DNA from: an uncultured Bacilli bacterium
GTDB taxonomy: Bacteria; Bacillota_I; Bacilli_A; RF39; UBA660
NCBI GenBank assembly: GCA_910587065.1
Contig: CAJUMA010000003.1
Coordinates: 78,882-142,881 of the forward strand
Length of the DNA: 64,000 nt
Reading direction: 5' to 3'
Shown: in pieces, positions 50,642 through 59,837 of the stretch
How positions within the stretch are numbered: position 1 is the stretch's first letter
Layout: the number at the start of each line of letters is the position of its first letter
Program-made: the position numbers and the translations under genes
The notes under the pieces: model-generated
The model's database searches: none
Seen by the model: only the letters and a program-made list of their open reading frames with translations
What the model was told of the DNA's origin: nothing

Positions 50642-51865
50642 ATGGATGAATTAGATGTAAAAATATCTAAAATAAAAAATCTTAATCTAATATATTTATA
50701 TAATATTAATGATTCACTGTCTTTACCTGATGAAAGAAAGTATTTAGCTCTTAAAGTGATGTATGATAATAATCAAGAATATATAAGTATAGATTTTAAA
50801 GATGAGCATTTTGGCAGTTTAATTAAGAAAGTTCTAGACTGTTACAATCAAGAGAAGGATAATAGAAATATTATCCTTTTAGGGGATTTGACTAATGAGT
50901 TATTCGCGAATTCAAAATCTTTTGTTGCAAATATTTTAAGTTCTAAAAATGAAGCAACTCCTATATTTAAAACCCAAAATGAATTAATTAGAGCATACTT
51001 ACCATTTTTAAAAGAAGTTTTAGAGAGTATTATTAAACACATTCGAAAAATAGAAGGTGTAACTATAGAAAGTCTTGATGGCTATAATAAAAAGTTTATA
51101 GTGAATATTTCTTTATCAGGAATGAAAAGACAGTTTCCTATAATTTTATATTTTAGTAAACAAAATATTTTAAATTTTAAAATAGGAGCTATTCTTGATA
51201 CTACAATTGGAGTCTCAGGTACAATTGAAACTAATTTAGGTACAGTTTTAACCTGTTGGCACGCTGCATATTTAAATAGTTCTGGTTATATTTATTATAA
51301 TGCTTTGGAAGGAATAGTTGAAAAAAGTGTAAGTATCAACAATAATCCAATTTATCATTCAACAGAAATTGATGCTGTAAGTGATAAAGATATTTCTTTA
51401 ATTAACTTCTATCTAGAATTATTTAAAATAGGTATTAAAGGTGATGTTATTAAAACAAGCGATCATAACTTTATTATTAGTTCTAAAAATATTTCATCTA
51501 ATGAAGATGCAGATATGATGGAACTTTCAAGTGCTCAAGTTTTCGTTCAAGATAATGAAGTTACAATAAAATATCGTATATCTAGAATACTTAATAAATT
51601 AAAACATTTAGTTAGTATTCCACTAGATGATGAAGAATATATAGTTTCTTTAAAAAAGAAAACTATAGATCAAAAGACTTATCTTTTAGCAGAATCCTCT
51701 GATAAAACTCATGAATATGTAATATTTGAGGTTGATGATATTGACTTACATCATCCATTTGAAATTAAGGCAAAAGAAATTGTTAATGGTACTATAAAAT
51801 ATTCAGATGACATAAAAATGCGATTAAGAGCAGTAAAACAGGAATCCCAAAAAGGAGATGAATAG
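50642..51865 (+). CDS. Unknown protein of the TelA/AAA cassette
   Basis: The 407-residue soluble protein starts 2 nt after the TelA-like stop. A region around residues 185-260 (IGAILDTTIGVSGTIETNLG then TCWHAAYL and DKDISLINFY) has the order of small strands, His and Asp seen in trypsin-like folds (His in CWHAA, Asp in DKDISL), but no clear Ser in a GxSG motif, so I do not call a protease. No membrane segment is present. AGGTAG precedes the ATG. It appears to be a specific component of this cassette. Confidence 0.6.
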   Translation: MDELDVKISKIKNLNLIYLYNINDSLSLPDERKYLALKVMYDNNQEYISIDFKDEHFGSLIKKVLDCYNQEKDNRNIILLGDLTNELFANSKSFVANILSSKNEATPIFKTQNELIRAYLPFLKEVLESIIKHIRKIEGVTIESLDGYNKKFIVNISLSGMKRQFPIILYFSKQNILNFKIGAILDTTIGVSGTIETNLGTVLTCWHAAYLNSSGYIYYNALEGIVEKSVSINNNPIYHSTEIDAVSDKDISLINFYLELFKIGIKGDVIKTSDHNFIISSKNISSNEDADMMELSSAQVFVQDNEVTIKYRISRILNKLKHLVSIPLDDEEYIVSLKKKTIDQKTYLLAESSDKTHEYVIFEVDDIDLHHPFEIKAKEIVNGTIKYSDDIKMRLRAVKQESQKGDE

Positions 51866-54037
51866 ATGGGAAGATTTGATAGAACTTCTTCGGAAGAGAA
51901 AAGAATAAAAGAGTTTATTGAAACTCAAGACTTAGATATTTCAGTAGATAAAATGCAATCTCTTATGGTTAATTATCCTAATCAAGAATTATTCTTCGCT
52001 GTTGTAAATATTTTGAGTAGAAATAATCCAGAATTAGGAGAAAGTGCTTTAGTAGAATATATTAATGCTTTAAGTAAAGTTTATGATTATACTTCTTCTA
52101 ATGAAGAACTATATTTAAGTTTAGTTAAAACAATAGCAAGATATCCAAGAATTTTAAAAAGTGATATAATTGCTAAAATATCCTATGCTTTTAGTGATAA
52201 AAGTCTTATAAAAGAAGTTTTAAATTTTCTATTTAGTATGCTAGAAGAAGATAATGAAATAAAAATTGAAAACATGGATAATTTAAATGATATAGTATCT
52301 TATTTAGTTGCTGCTAGAAAATACTATGTTGATGACCGTGCTTTATTTACTTCATTTATTAATTTTTTAAACTCTTTAGGTGTAAATAAAATGAAGTATG
52401 CAACCAAAGATGAAATAGAAGAGATTGCAGCAAAATTTATTAAAGAGGATAAAAAAGCTAATGGTATTTATGATATTGGTCAAGAAGAACTAGAAAATAT
52501 GCGTCAATTAGCAGAAAAAATGAAAATATCCTCTGGGCAATTAGAAACACTAGTTAATCTAGCCGAAACTAATATTTCTGCAACAGAAGAAGTTTATAAA
52601 GAATTAAAAAATAGTTATGGTGAATATGCCCATATGGAACTTAAAAAACTCGAAAATAAATCTCATGAAGTTTTGCGTGAATTTGATGCTCGACATAGAG
52701 AGCTAATTAATACCGAAAAAAGAGGAATTCTTGAAGATCGGGATGCACTTGTTGGAAAATTAGAAAGTACATTAGGAGATAAACAAGCTGAATTAACTTC
52801 ATTTATTGATCAAACTAAAATGTCTTTTGAAAGTGATCTTGCAAACTTAAGAAGAGAACAAAGAGGAATACTTCAAAGTATTGACTCTTATATTGAAAAC
52901 AGTCAAGCACTAAAAACAGCAATGATGACAGCTAAGTCTGATAAAGAATTTATGGACAAACTTGATATTGTTCAAAAACTTGCTGATGAATTAGAGAAAA
53001 AAGAAACTCTAGCGAAAGAGGCTGTTGTTACAAAAGAGTCAAGTATAGTAGTTCCAGCAACCTCAAATATTATCGTGTCTCCAGCTAATCTATGTCTTAA
53101 TGAACCAATTGATTACAAAGTAATATACTATTTTGACAAATCAACAGATTTTAATAAAAGATTTAAAAAGATAATGGAGAAGAAAAAAGAATTAGCGGAT
53201 CAAGGGGAAATATTCCATGACGCTTTTGATGATATTTTAAAAATAATTATGCATAAAGATGTTCCTTATCTATATGGACCATCAGGTACAGGAAAAACTT
53301 ATATGATTGAAAATCAAGTAGGTAGACTTTTAGGTATTAATATTATTACAAGTGGCTACATTCAACATGAACAAGATGTTTTAGGTTATAGAAATGTTGG
53401 CAATGGAGATTATGTACCTTCGAATTTCTATCGTGCATTTACGCATGGAGATGGTTACTTTTTTGATGAAATGGACAACTCAAATGCTAAAGCAGCAACC
53501 ATTTTAAATCCTTTCTTTACAGGTAAAAATAGAAATATCTATACTTTCCCAGATGGACTCCCAACGAAAAAACATCCAAATTTCTGCATAATAACTGCTG
53601 GAAATACTAAGGGTGAGGGTAAAACAATTGAGTACTCATCAAGACAAAAATTAGATGAATCGGTTTTACAAAGAATTTGGGCAATCGAGGTTGACTACAA
53701 TAATGAAATAGAAAAGAGAATTTTACGAGATAAAAAAGCATGGTTTGAATTTGCTGTTAGTTTCCGTAATGCTATTGAGAGCATTCAACTTTCAAATGAA
53801 GATACTATTAACTCATCTGGTACATTTACAACAAGAGATGCATCCGATGTAGTAGAATACTTAGATGATGATACATTTACTTATAGAGAATTAATAAAAT
53901 ACAAGTTCATACAAACTAAAGATCGAGAGTATTTAAGTCAAATATACGCAGAAATGGAAAACTCTAAGTATGAAACACAAGACGCTAAGAAGTTACTAAA
54001 AGAATTTAAACATCAAATAGATGAAAGGGCTAGTTAA
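51866..54037 (+). CDS. MoxR/CobS-type AAA+ ATPase with long helical N-terminus
   Basis: The 723-residue protein has an N-terminal helical region (1-200), a coiled coil (about 210-360) and a C-terminal AAA_5/MoxR-type ATPase. Walker A is GPSGTGKT (about residue 471), Walker B is YFFDEMDNSN (about 533), sensor 1 lies in FCIITAGNT and an Arg follows in DESVLQRIW. These ATPases usually work with a VWA-domain partner that carries the substrate. AAAGGAG lies 8 nt before the ATG, directly after the previous stop. The next gene could encode that partner. Confidence 0.85.
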   Translation: MGRFDRTSSEEKRIKEFIETQDLDISVDKMQSLMVNYPNQELFFAVVNILSRNNPELGESALVEYINALSKVYDYTSSNEELYLSLVKTIARYPRILKSDIIAKISYAFSDKSLIKEVLNFLFSMLEEDNEIKIENMDNLNDIVSYLVAARKYYVDDRALFTSFINFLNSLGVNKMKYATKDEIEEIAAKFIKEDKKANGIYDIGQEELENMRQLAEKMKISSGQLETLVNLAETNISATEEVYKELKNSYGEYAHMELKKLENKSHEVLREFDARHRELINTEKRGILEDRDALVGKLESTLGDKQAELTSFIDQTKMSFESDLANLRREQRGILQSIDSYIENSQALKTAMMTAKSDKEFMDKLDIVQKLADELEKKETLAKEAVVTKESSIVVPATSNIIVSPANLCLNEPIDYKVIYYFDKSTDFNKRFKKIMEKKKELADQGEIFHDAFDDILKIIMHKDVPYLYGPSGTGKTYMIENQVGRLLGINIITSGYIQHEQDVLGYRNVGNGDYVPSNFYRAFTHGDGYFFDEMDNSNAKAATILNPFFTGKNRNIYTFPDGLPTKKHPNFCIITAGNTKGEGKTIEYSSRQKLDESVLQRIWAIEVDYNNEIEKRILRDKKAWFEFAVSFRNAIESIQLSNEDTINSSGTFTTRDASDVVEYLDDDTFTYRELIKYKFIQTKDREYLSQIYAEMENSKYETQDAKKLLKEFKHQIDERAS

Positions 54038-54042
54038 AGTTA

Positions 54043-54942
54043 ATGAGAAAAACAACTACGGAATTTGCTGGTCGTAAAGTATATAAGGTTAGATTTTCAG
54101 GAATTTATGATTTATACGAGTATTTAAAATCAAATCCTCCCGTTAACCCAATATTTACTTCTGAAAACCAAGCATTTAAAGGTGAACAAGCAAGTTTAAC
54201 TGGTTCAAAAGACTTTGCTGGTGAGCCTCTTGATGTAGCTATTGAGTATTTATTAAGAGGATATAAAAAAGATTTTGAAAGTTTTGTAAACACAAATAAA
54301 AAATTAACAAGTGGTTTAAGAGTTCCAGAAATATATGAAGAAAAACGTAGCCCATACGTTGGAACACCAATTTCTTCCCTTGTTGCAGCTGGTGTTTTTG
54401 ATTGTCGCGTAGTAAATGAACAGGTAGAGGAAGTTATTGCCAAAAATATTTATTATAATTTATCTTATCCCCATTATACTAGGTGGGATCAAGTAAGAAA
54501 TCGCGGAATTGCGACACTAGCTATGATTCAAGCTCTTGAAGAGAGAGATGTTTTTGTAAATTTCAAAGCCTTTGAATTATCAAGATGTAATGATGAAATA
54601 TTTCATTTCTCAATCGATTTAAAAAAACCAGGGGAAAAAATAAACTTACAAAAGATATACTTTTTGATGGTTGCTAAAGAGTTTTTAAGAAGAGTTTTAT
54701 TTCGTGTATTAGAGTCATCCGATGTTGAAGATTATGAATGGACAGATGGTTATGGAGAGTCTTTTGTCCAAAGAGAATGTGAAGAATATTTTAAGACAAA
54801 GAAAAATGATATTGTTATTACACGTCCCCAAGATCTTTCTATAACAGGTGATGACATTTATGAAGATACAATTAATATGTATGAAAAATTAGGATTAGAC
54901 AAGGAATTAAATGTAAACAAGTTAAGAAAATTAGGTCATTAG
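54043..54942 (+). CDS. VWA-like (CobT/DUF7192-like) partner of the AAA ATPase
   Basis: The 299-residue protein lacks a perfect MIDAS motif, but the segment GIATLAMIQALEERDVFVNFKAFELS followed by KKPGEKINLQKIYFLMVAKEFLRRVLFRV looks like the central strand and helix pattern of the VWA-like proteins that follow phage and bacterial CobS/MoxR ATPases. The N-terminal half has FTSENQAFKGEQ and a SSLVAAGVFDC segment I do not recognise. It begins 5 nt after the ATPase stop. The assignment rests on pattern and position and is tentative. Confidence 0.45.
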   Translation: MRKTTTEFAGRKVYKVRFSGIYDLYEYLKSNPPVNPIFTSENQAFKGEQASLTGSKDFAGEPLDVAIEYLLRGYKKDFESFVNTNKKLTSGLRVPEIYEEKRSPYVGTPISSLVAAGVFDCRVVNEQVEEVIAKNIYYNLSYPHYTRWDQVRNRGIATLAMIQALEERDVFVNFKAFELSRCNDEIFHFSIDLKKPGEKINLQKIYFLMVAKEFLRRVLFRVLESSDVEDYEWTDGYGESFVQRECEEYFKTKKNDIVITRPQDLSITGDDIYEDTINMYEKLGLDKELNVNKLRKLGH

Positions 54943-55015
54943 ACTTAATTCTTTTTTTTATACTTTTTAAAAAATTAAAAATGTATTATAATATATATAA
55001 TAGGAAGGTGCTTGT

Positions 55016-55261
55016 ATGGAAATCGGTCAAACATTTGATATAGTAATTGATGGAATAAAAAAACAGGCTAAAATTTTAGACGTTATTAGTTTCCAAAATG
55101 AAAGATATGCAATATATACAGTTAATTCTATAAATAACCGATGTGATATTCACACTTCCAAGATTATAAGAACTGATGATGGACATGATGAACTCACTGG
55201 GTATGCATCTAAAGAAATAAAGGAATATATTTTAAATTTAATAAACGATAATATAAAATAG
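55016..55261 (+). CDS. DUF1292-like small protein A
   Basis: The 81-residue protein reads as two beta hairpins (GQTFDIVIDGIKKQAKILDVI then RYAIYTVN) and a C-terminal helix. This is the layout of YrzB/DUF1292 proteins, whose function is unknown. It is related to the N-terminal 80 residues of the protein at 55960. AGGAAGGTG precedes the ATG. It lies 73 nt after the TelA/AAA cassette, and TATATAATA at about 54991-54999 may provide a promoter. Confidence 0.6.
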   Translation: MEIGQTFDIVIDGIKKQAKILDVISFQNERYAIYTVNSINNRCDIHTSKIIRTDDGHDELTGYASKEIKEYILNLINDNIK

Positions 55262-55276
55262 GAAGGAGTGGTTTAA

Positions 55277-55948
55277 TTGGATCCAATAGATAACATAGTT
55301 GCTCTTTATAATAGTTTGCTTTCTAATCCCAATAATAGCATTACAGAGGATTTTGATGAACTAAATGAATATTCAACTACACAAGAAAGTATAAAGAATA
55401 ATCAAACTGAATTAATTACAGTTCCAACAATTTTACTTGATTACATAAAAACTTCTTTAGGTAATCATATAATAATACAAGAAAAAAAACAAACCACAAT
55501 CACTCCTGAATTAGCAATTTTTGGACTAGTTCAAGAAAAAGAACAAAAGGATAAAAAAATAATTAGAAGTAAAAAAGCCAAGAAAAAAATTCTACCAAAT
55601 GTAGTTAGACACTCACTACTACAATTAAAAAGAACAAGATTAAACTTTAATGGATTACAAACATCTAATTCTGAAGATACACTTTTACTTACTGTACCTA
55701 AGAATTTCATAACTAGAATTAAAGAAGGCCTTTTACAAAAATACCAAGAAGATTATCAAGAATATTTAACTTTGCTTTCTAATATAAACAAGGTTGAATC
55801 CGTTAGACTAGCTGATAGTTTATTAGATGCAGAAAGTAATAATCGTAGAAAAAAAGCAATTGATGAAATGATTTCCTCTTTAAAAAGAGATGATTTATTA
55901 AAGCAAGAAGAAACAAATAAATCAGTTGGAATTAGGATAGCAAGTTAG
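55277..55948 (+). CDS. Unknown protein with TTG start, between two DUF1292-like genes
   Basis: The 223-residue soluble protein starts with TTG at 55277, supported by GGAAGGAG (55261-55268) 8 nt upstream and no nearby ATG. It contains two similar sentences, ELITVPTILLDYIKTSL (about residue 45) and TLLLTVPKNFITRIKEGLL (about 137), suggesting an internal repeat. A Lys-rich linker (about 95-115) separates them. The family is not known to me. It ends 11 nt before the next gene. Confidence 0.6.
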   Translation: MDPIDNIVALYNSLLSNPNNSITEDFDELNEYSTTQESIKNNQTELITVPTILLDYIKTSLGNHIIIQEKKQTTITPELAIFGLVQEKEQKDKKIIRSKKAKKKILPNVVRHSLLQLKRTRLNFNGLQTSNSEDTLLLTVPKNFITRIKEGLLQKYQEDYQEYLTLLSNINKVESVRLADSLLDAESNNRRKKAIDEMISSLKRDDLLKQEETNKSVGIRIAS

Positions 55949-55959
55949 GAATGTGAAAA

Positions 55960-56361
55960 ATGAAAATTGGCGATAAAATAGAAGTAGAAATAAAAGGAAC
56001 TAAACATTCAGCTGAGATAGTAACATTTTTAGAAAAAAATGCTAAAAAATATGTTATTTATGTCGTATCAGGAAACGAAGAATCAACACTTTATGTTTCT
56101 GAAATAGTTTTAAATAATGGAAAAGAAATTCTTGCCTCAACGGAAGATAAAGAAGTCATTGATTATGTTTTAAAACTTATATCTCATAAAGTAAAATTTG
56201 CAACTAATGCTAGTAAAGAAAATATAAAAAAAGGTTATGAAAGTAGTCCAAGAAGAGACGATATAATAACTAAAAGTTCTTTTGGTAACACAAAAGTAAC
56301 AGAAAAAAATATGGAAGATGCCATAAACATTATGAAAGAATGGAAAGAAAACAATCAGTAG
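55960..56361 (+). CDS. DUF1292-like small protein B with C-terminal extension
   Basis: The 133-residue protein has an N-terminal DUF1292-like half (GDKIEVEIKGTKHSAEIV then KYVIYVVSGN) paralogous to the product at 55016, and a 50-residue charged helical tail. AGGAATGTGA precedes the ATG. A terminator overlaps the stop codon, closing the set 55016-56361. The role is unknown. Confidence 0.6.
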   Translation: MKIGDKIEVEIKGTKHSAEIVTFLEKNAKKYVIYVVSGNEESTLYVSEIVLNNGKEILASTEDKEVIDYVLKLISHKVKFATNASKENIKKGYESSPRRDDIITKSSFGNTKVTEKNMEDAINIMKEWKENNQ

Positions 56362-56380
56362 GATAAATCCTGCTTTTTTC
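56357..56380 (+). terminator. Terminator after the DUF1292-like set
   Basis: AGTAGGAT / ATCCTGCT stem (56357-56364 with 56367-56374, one G-U pair), AA loop and T-run. Confidence 0.75.
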
Positions 56381-56428
56381 TTAATTCTAAAAAAGTATAA
56401 TCATCCATAAACTTAACTAGGTGATTAT

Positions 56429-58336
56429 ATGTTTCAAGATAATTATGAATCAAGAATATTAGTAGTTTTTTTAGTTGTAGTTCTTTTATTTGCTTTAGTT
56501 ATAATAAAAATTTTCTATATTCAAGTAATTGACTATGACAGATTAAATAATTTAGCTAACGATCTTTGGAGTAGAAATTTACCCATAACTGCTGATCGTG
56601 GCAAAATAACAGATAGAAATGGTGTAGTGTTAGCTGATAACATAACTACAACATCTTTAGTAGTTGTTCCAAATCAAATAGAAAATAAGGAGAGTGTTGC
56701 TGCATCTCTTGCCCAAATATTAAACTCAAATTATGATGATATGTTAAAACACTTAAATAAAAAAACTAGTATTGAGCGAATACATCCTGAAGGAAGACAA
56801 CTAAGCTATGAAATAGCTGATGAAATAAATTCTCTTAATTATGATGGTGTTTATTTACTTAAGGAATCAAAGCGATATTATCCTTATAAAAATATGCTCT
56901 CCCACGTTTTAGGTTATGTTGGAATAGACAATCAAGGACTTTCTGGGATTGAAAGTTATTATGATGAGTACTTATCAGGTGAAGATGGAATGATAAAATA
57001 TTATTCTGATGGCAAGGGTAAAAGAATTGACAAATCATCAAGTTATACATCTCCACAAGAAGGATTATCTATTAATTTAACTATAGATATAAATATTCAA
57101 GAAGTAATAGAAAGAGAATTAGATAATGCTGTTGCAAAATATAATCCCGAACAAGCTTTGATTGTGGTAGCTAATCCTAAAACAGGAGAAATATTAGGTA
57201 TGTCTAGTAGACCAAATTTTGACCCTAATAATTATAAAAAGTACAGTGCAGAAGTAATTAATAGAAATTTACCTATTTTTAATACTTATGAACCCGGAAG
57301 TACATTTAAAGTTATAACTCTTAGTAGTGCTATAGAAGAGAAAAAAGTAAATCTTTTTGAAGATCATTATTATGACTCTGGTTCAATAAATGTTGAAGGT
57401 TCTCGTATTAAATGTTGGAAAGCTGGAGGGCATGGTGCTGAAAGTTATCTTGATGTAGTAAAAAACTCCTGTAATCCAGGTTTTGTTATTATGGGGCAAA
57501 GACTTGGTAAAGAAACTCTTATGAAATACATTAATAATTTTGGATTTGGAGAAAAAACGGGGATTGATTTATCAGGTGAAGAAAATGGTATTCTTTTTAA
57601 GATTGACAATATGGGGCCAGTGGAAACTGCAACAACTGCTTTTGGACAGGGTGTTTCTGTTACTCCAATACAGCAAGTTATGGGGGTTTCAGCCGCTATT
57701 AATGGAGGAACTCTTTACACACCATATTTACTTAAGTCAATATCCAATCCTGAAACATTTGAAGTATTAAAGCAAATTGAACCAAAAGCTAAAAGAAAAG
57801 TTATAAGTGAAGATACTTCTAAATTAGTAAGATTTGCCTTAGAAAGTGTCGTTGCTCAAGGTACAGGAAGAAATGCATATATAAATGGACATACTGTAGG
57901 GGGTAAAACAGGAACAGCTCAAAAAGTTCAAAATGGAGCTTACATGGATGGAAACTATATATTATCATTCATTGGCTTTACTCCAGCTGATGATCCAGAA
58001 GTAGTCGTGTATGTCGCAATTGATAACCCTAAAGGGGTTGTTCAATATGGAGGAACAGTTGCCGCTCCGATTGCTAAATCTGTACTTGAGGGGTGTATTA
58101 ACGTATTAGATATAGAAAATAGCAAAAGTGATGTCACAAGAGAATATGAGTTATGGGATGTTAAATATTTTGAAGTACCAGATGTAAAAGGTTTAAGTAA
58201 AAGTGAGGCTCGGAAAAAACTGACAACAAGTTTTGGTGTTGAATATTCGGGTGTCGGAGAAACCGTTATTGCTCAGTCGCCAGAGGCTGGTTCATTTGTT
58301 AAAGAAGGTGATAAAGTTAAACTAATGCTTAATTAA
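56429..58336 (+). CDS. Class B penicillin-binding protein with PASTA domain (FtsI/SpoVD type)
   Basis: The 635-residue membrane-anchored transpeptidase cross-links peptidoglycan. It has one N-terminal helix (about 9-31), a PBP dimerisation region with RGKITDRNG, the SxxK nucleophile Ser291 in GSTFK, SxN as SCN (Ser347) and KTG at 493-495. A single C-terminal PASTA domain (about 578-635) follows. SpoVD of Bacillus (spore cortex) and FtsI relatives have this layout. No mra or mur neighbours are present, so which of the two it is cannot be decided. AGGTGA precedes the ATG. Confidence 0.92.
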   Translation: MFQDNYESRILVVFLVVVLLFALVIIKIFYIQVIDYDRLNNLANDLWSRNLPITADRGKITDRNGVVLADNITTTSLVVVPNQIENKESVAASLAQILNSNYDDMLKHLNKKTSIERIHPEGRQLSYEIADEINSLNYDGVYLLKESKRYYPYKNMLSHVLGYVGIDNQGLSGIESYYDEYLSGEDGMIKYYSDGKGKRIDKSSSYTSPQEGLSINLTIDINIQEVIERELDNAVAKYNPEQALIVVANPKTGEILGMSSRPNFDPNNYKKYSAEVINRNLPIFNTYEPGSTFKVITLSSAIEEKKVNLFEDHYYDSGSINVEGSRIKCWKAGGHGAESYLDVVKNSCNPGFVIMGQRLGKETLMKYINNFGFGEKTGIDLSGEENGILFKIDNMGPVETATTAFGQGVSVTPIQQVMGVSAAINGGTLYTPYLLKSISNPETFEVLKQIEPKAKRKVISEDTSKLVRFALESVVAQGTGRNAYINGHTVGGKTGTAQKVQNGAYMDGNYILSFIGFTPADDPEVVVYVAIDNPKGVVQYGGTVAAPIAKSVLEGCINVLDIENSKSDVTREYELWDVKYFEVPDVKGLSKSEARKKLTTSFGVEYSGVGETVIAQSPEAGSFVKEGDKVKLMLN

Positions 58337-58419
58337 TCATTGTAAATATAGCATAAAGCTGTAAAACGCCTTTAAAAATATTTAAAATTTTGGTATTATT
58401 ATGGTAAGTAGGTGATTAT

Positions 58420-59274
58420 ATGGCAATCAATGTTGAAAATATAGGGCATGAATTTCCTAAATTAGATGATAATATTCATGATGAACTTTTTACAATAATT
58501 CTAAATAATAAAGAAGATATTGTAAAAAAAATAAAACAAGAAATAAATGATAGATTCTCTATTGAAGAAAAAGAAATAGAAGAATTGGTTTTATCATCGT
58601 TAATTTATCCTCTTGAATATTCTCAAAATACATTAGCAGATACAGTTGTTGATAAAGTAGATACGATAACAAGTATAGCTTCTAAAGAAAAGGAGGACAC
58701 ACCAGAAGAGAGAACATCATCTAAACTAACTTTTCTTCTAAATGAAATGCTAAGAACCATCAGTGGGTCTAATTTAGATAATTTAAAAAATGATTTTTTA
58801 ATTTCAGTAAAGGCTTTTTTAGACAATAAAGGATTTTATACAGATCTAAGTAAAGAGGAAATTGAGAAAAAGTCAGCTGATATTCAAAATGTGCTTAAAA
58901 ATTATTTAACAAAAGTTATGGAACATATTTTAATGTCTTCTAAAAAGGCAATCAAAAATAGTGTCCATATTTACCGTGAAGCTTTAGAAAGCTCTCAAAA
59001 AAAGGAAAGTATTTCAACCACTAGTGAAATATCACCAGAAAATGGGCTTTCATCTTTAGATTTAAATAAATATACAGATTTGTTAGCAGAAGTTTTAGAA
59101 GATGCAAATGTTCAAAGTGAAACTTTAATTGGTGATATGAGTATTGAAGAAATAGATAATCGTTTATATGAATTATCGCAAGATATGAAAGTTCAAGAAT
59201 ATTTAACCTTAATAAATAGAAGAGAAGAGATAAAAAATTCTCAAGAAAATACTTACTTTGGTCCTACTCTTTAA
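58420..59274 (+). CDS. Soluble helical protein, function unknown
   Basis: The 284-residue protein is acidic, Ser/Glu-rich and mostly helical, without signal or membrane segments. It has a low-complexity Ser/Glu linker (about 200-215). AGGTGA lies 5 nt before the ATG and TATTATTATGG upstream may hold a -10. A terminator follows. I do not recognise the family. It lies between the penicillin-binding protein and the heat shock genes. Confidence 0.6.
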   Translation: MAINVENIGHEFPKLDDNIHDELFTIILNNKEDIVKKIKQEINDRFSIEEKEIEELVLSSLIYPLEYSQNTLADTVVDKVDTITSIASKEKEDTPEERTSSKLTFLLNEMLRTISGSNLDNLKNDFLISVKAFLDNKGFYTDLSKEEIEKKSADIQNVLKNYLTKVMEHILMSSKKAIKNSVHIYREALESSQKKESISTTSEISPENGLSSLDLNKYTDLLAEVLEDANVQSETLIGDMSIEEIDNRLYELSQDMKVQEYLTLINRREEIKNSQENTYFGPTL

Positions 59275-59299
59275 AACAGTTTTAATAACTGTTTTTTTG
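59275..59299 (+). terminator. Terminator after the 58420 gene
   Basis: AACAGTT / AACTGTT stem (59275-59281 with 59287-59293) with T-run. Confidence 0.8.
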
Positions 59300-59335
59300 T
59301 ATATAAAAATCTTTTTAACATAAAATAATAATAAA

Positions 59336-59377
59336 TTAGCACTTACTATTGACAAGTGCTAATTAAAGTGGTAATAT
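59336..59377 (+). promoter_or_regulatory. CIRCE element overlapping the hsp20-clpB promoter
   Basis: TTAGCACTT (59336-59344), 9-nt spacer, AAGTGCTAA (59354-59362): a perfect inverted repeat of CIRCE form, binding site of the HrcA repressor. The -35 TTGACA (59349-59354) lies inside it and TAATAT (59372-59377) follows at 17 nt, so HrcA would block RNA polymerase directly. Confidence 0.9.
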
Positions 59378-59404
59378 TTAATTATCAGAAAGGAAGTGAC
59401 TAAA

Positions 59405-59794
59405 ATGTTACCAAGTAGATTGTTTTTAGATGATTTCTTTGATGATTTCGATAAAAGTAAAAATTATGACAAAATGATGAAATGTGATGTCTACGAAAAA
59501 GATGATTTATACGTTATTGAAATGGATATGCCAGGTGTTTGTAAAGAAGATATTACACTAGATATCGAAAAAGGCTATTTAACAATAACATATAATAAAG
59601 CAACTGAAGAACATAATGATGATAAAAAATATCTTCATCGTGAAAGACGTACATTTACTAATTGTTCTCGTCAATTTTATGTAGGTGAAGTTGATGAAGA
59701 CTCAATTAATGCTTCATTTAAAGATGGTATTTTGATTATCTCAATGCCAAAGAAAGAAAAAGAAGCCGCAAAGAAAACAATAAATATAGACTAG
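59405..59794 (+). CDS. Hsp20/alpha-crystallin small heat shock protein
   Basis: About 129 residues. I start at ATG 59405, with AGGAAG 8 nt upstream; the in-frame GTG at 59396 overlaps that site. The alpha-crystallin domain runs from about residue 20 with YVIEMDMPGVCKEDITLDIEKGYLTI, a middle RRTFTNCSRQFYVG and the final strand DGILIISMPK. The protein holds unfolded proteins as an ATP-independent chaperone. Control by CIRCE fits a heat shock role. A hairpin separates it from clpB. Confidence 0.92.
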   Translation: MLPSRLFLDDFFDDFDKSKNYDKMMKCDVYEKDDLYVIEMDMPGVCKEDITLDIEKGYLTITYNKATEEHNDDKKYLHRERRTFTNCSRQFYVGEVDEDSINASFKDGILIISMPKKEKEAAKKTINID

Positions 59795-59816
59795 TGTATG
59801 AATACACTAGTTTTTA
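59790..59816 (+). terminator. Hairpin between hsp20 and clpB (partial terminator)
   Basis: ACTAGTGTAT / ATACACTAGT stem (59790-59799 with 59802-59811) with only five T residues. It probably tunes the hsp20 to clpB ratio; no other clpB promoter was seen. Confidence 0.65.
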
Positions 59817-59837
59817 ATTAAGTAAGGAGGTAAAATT

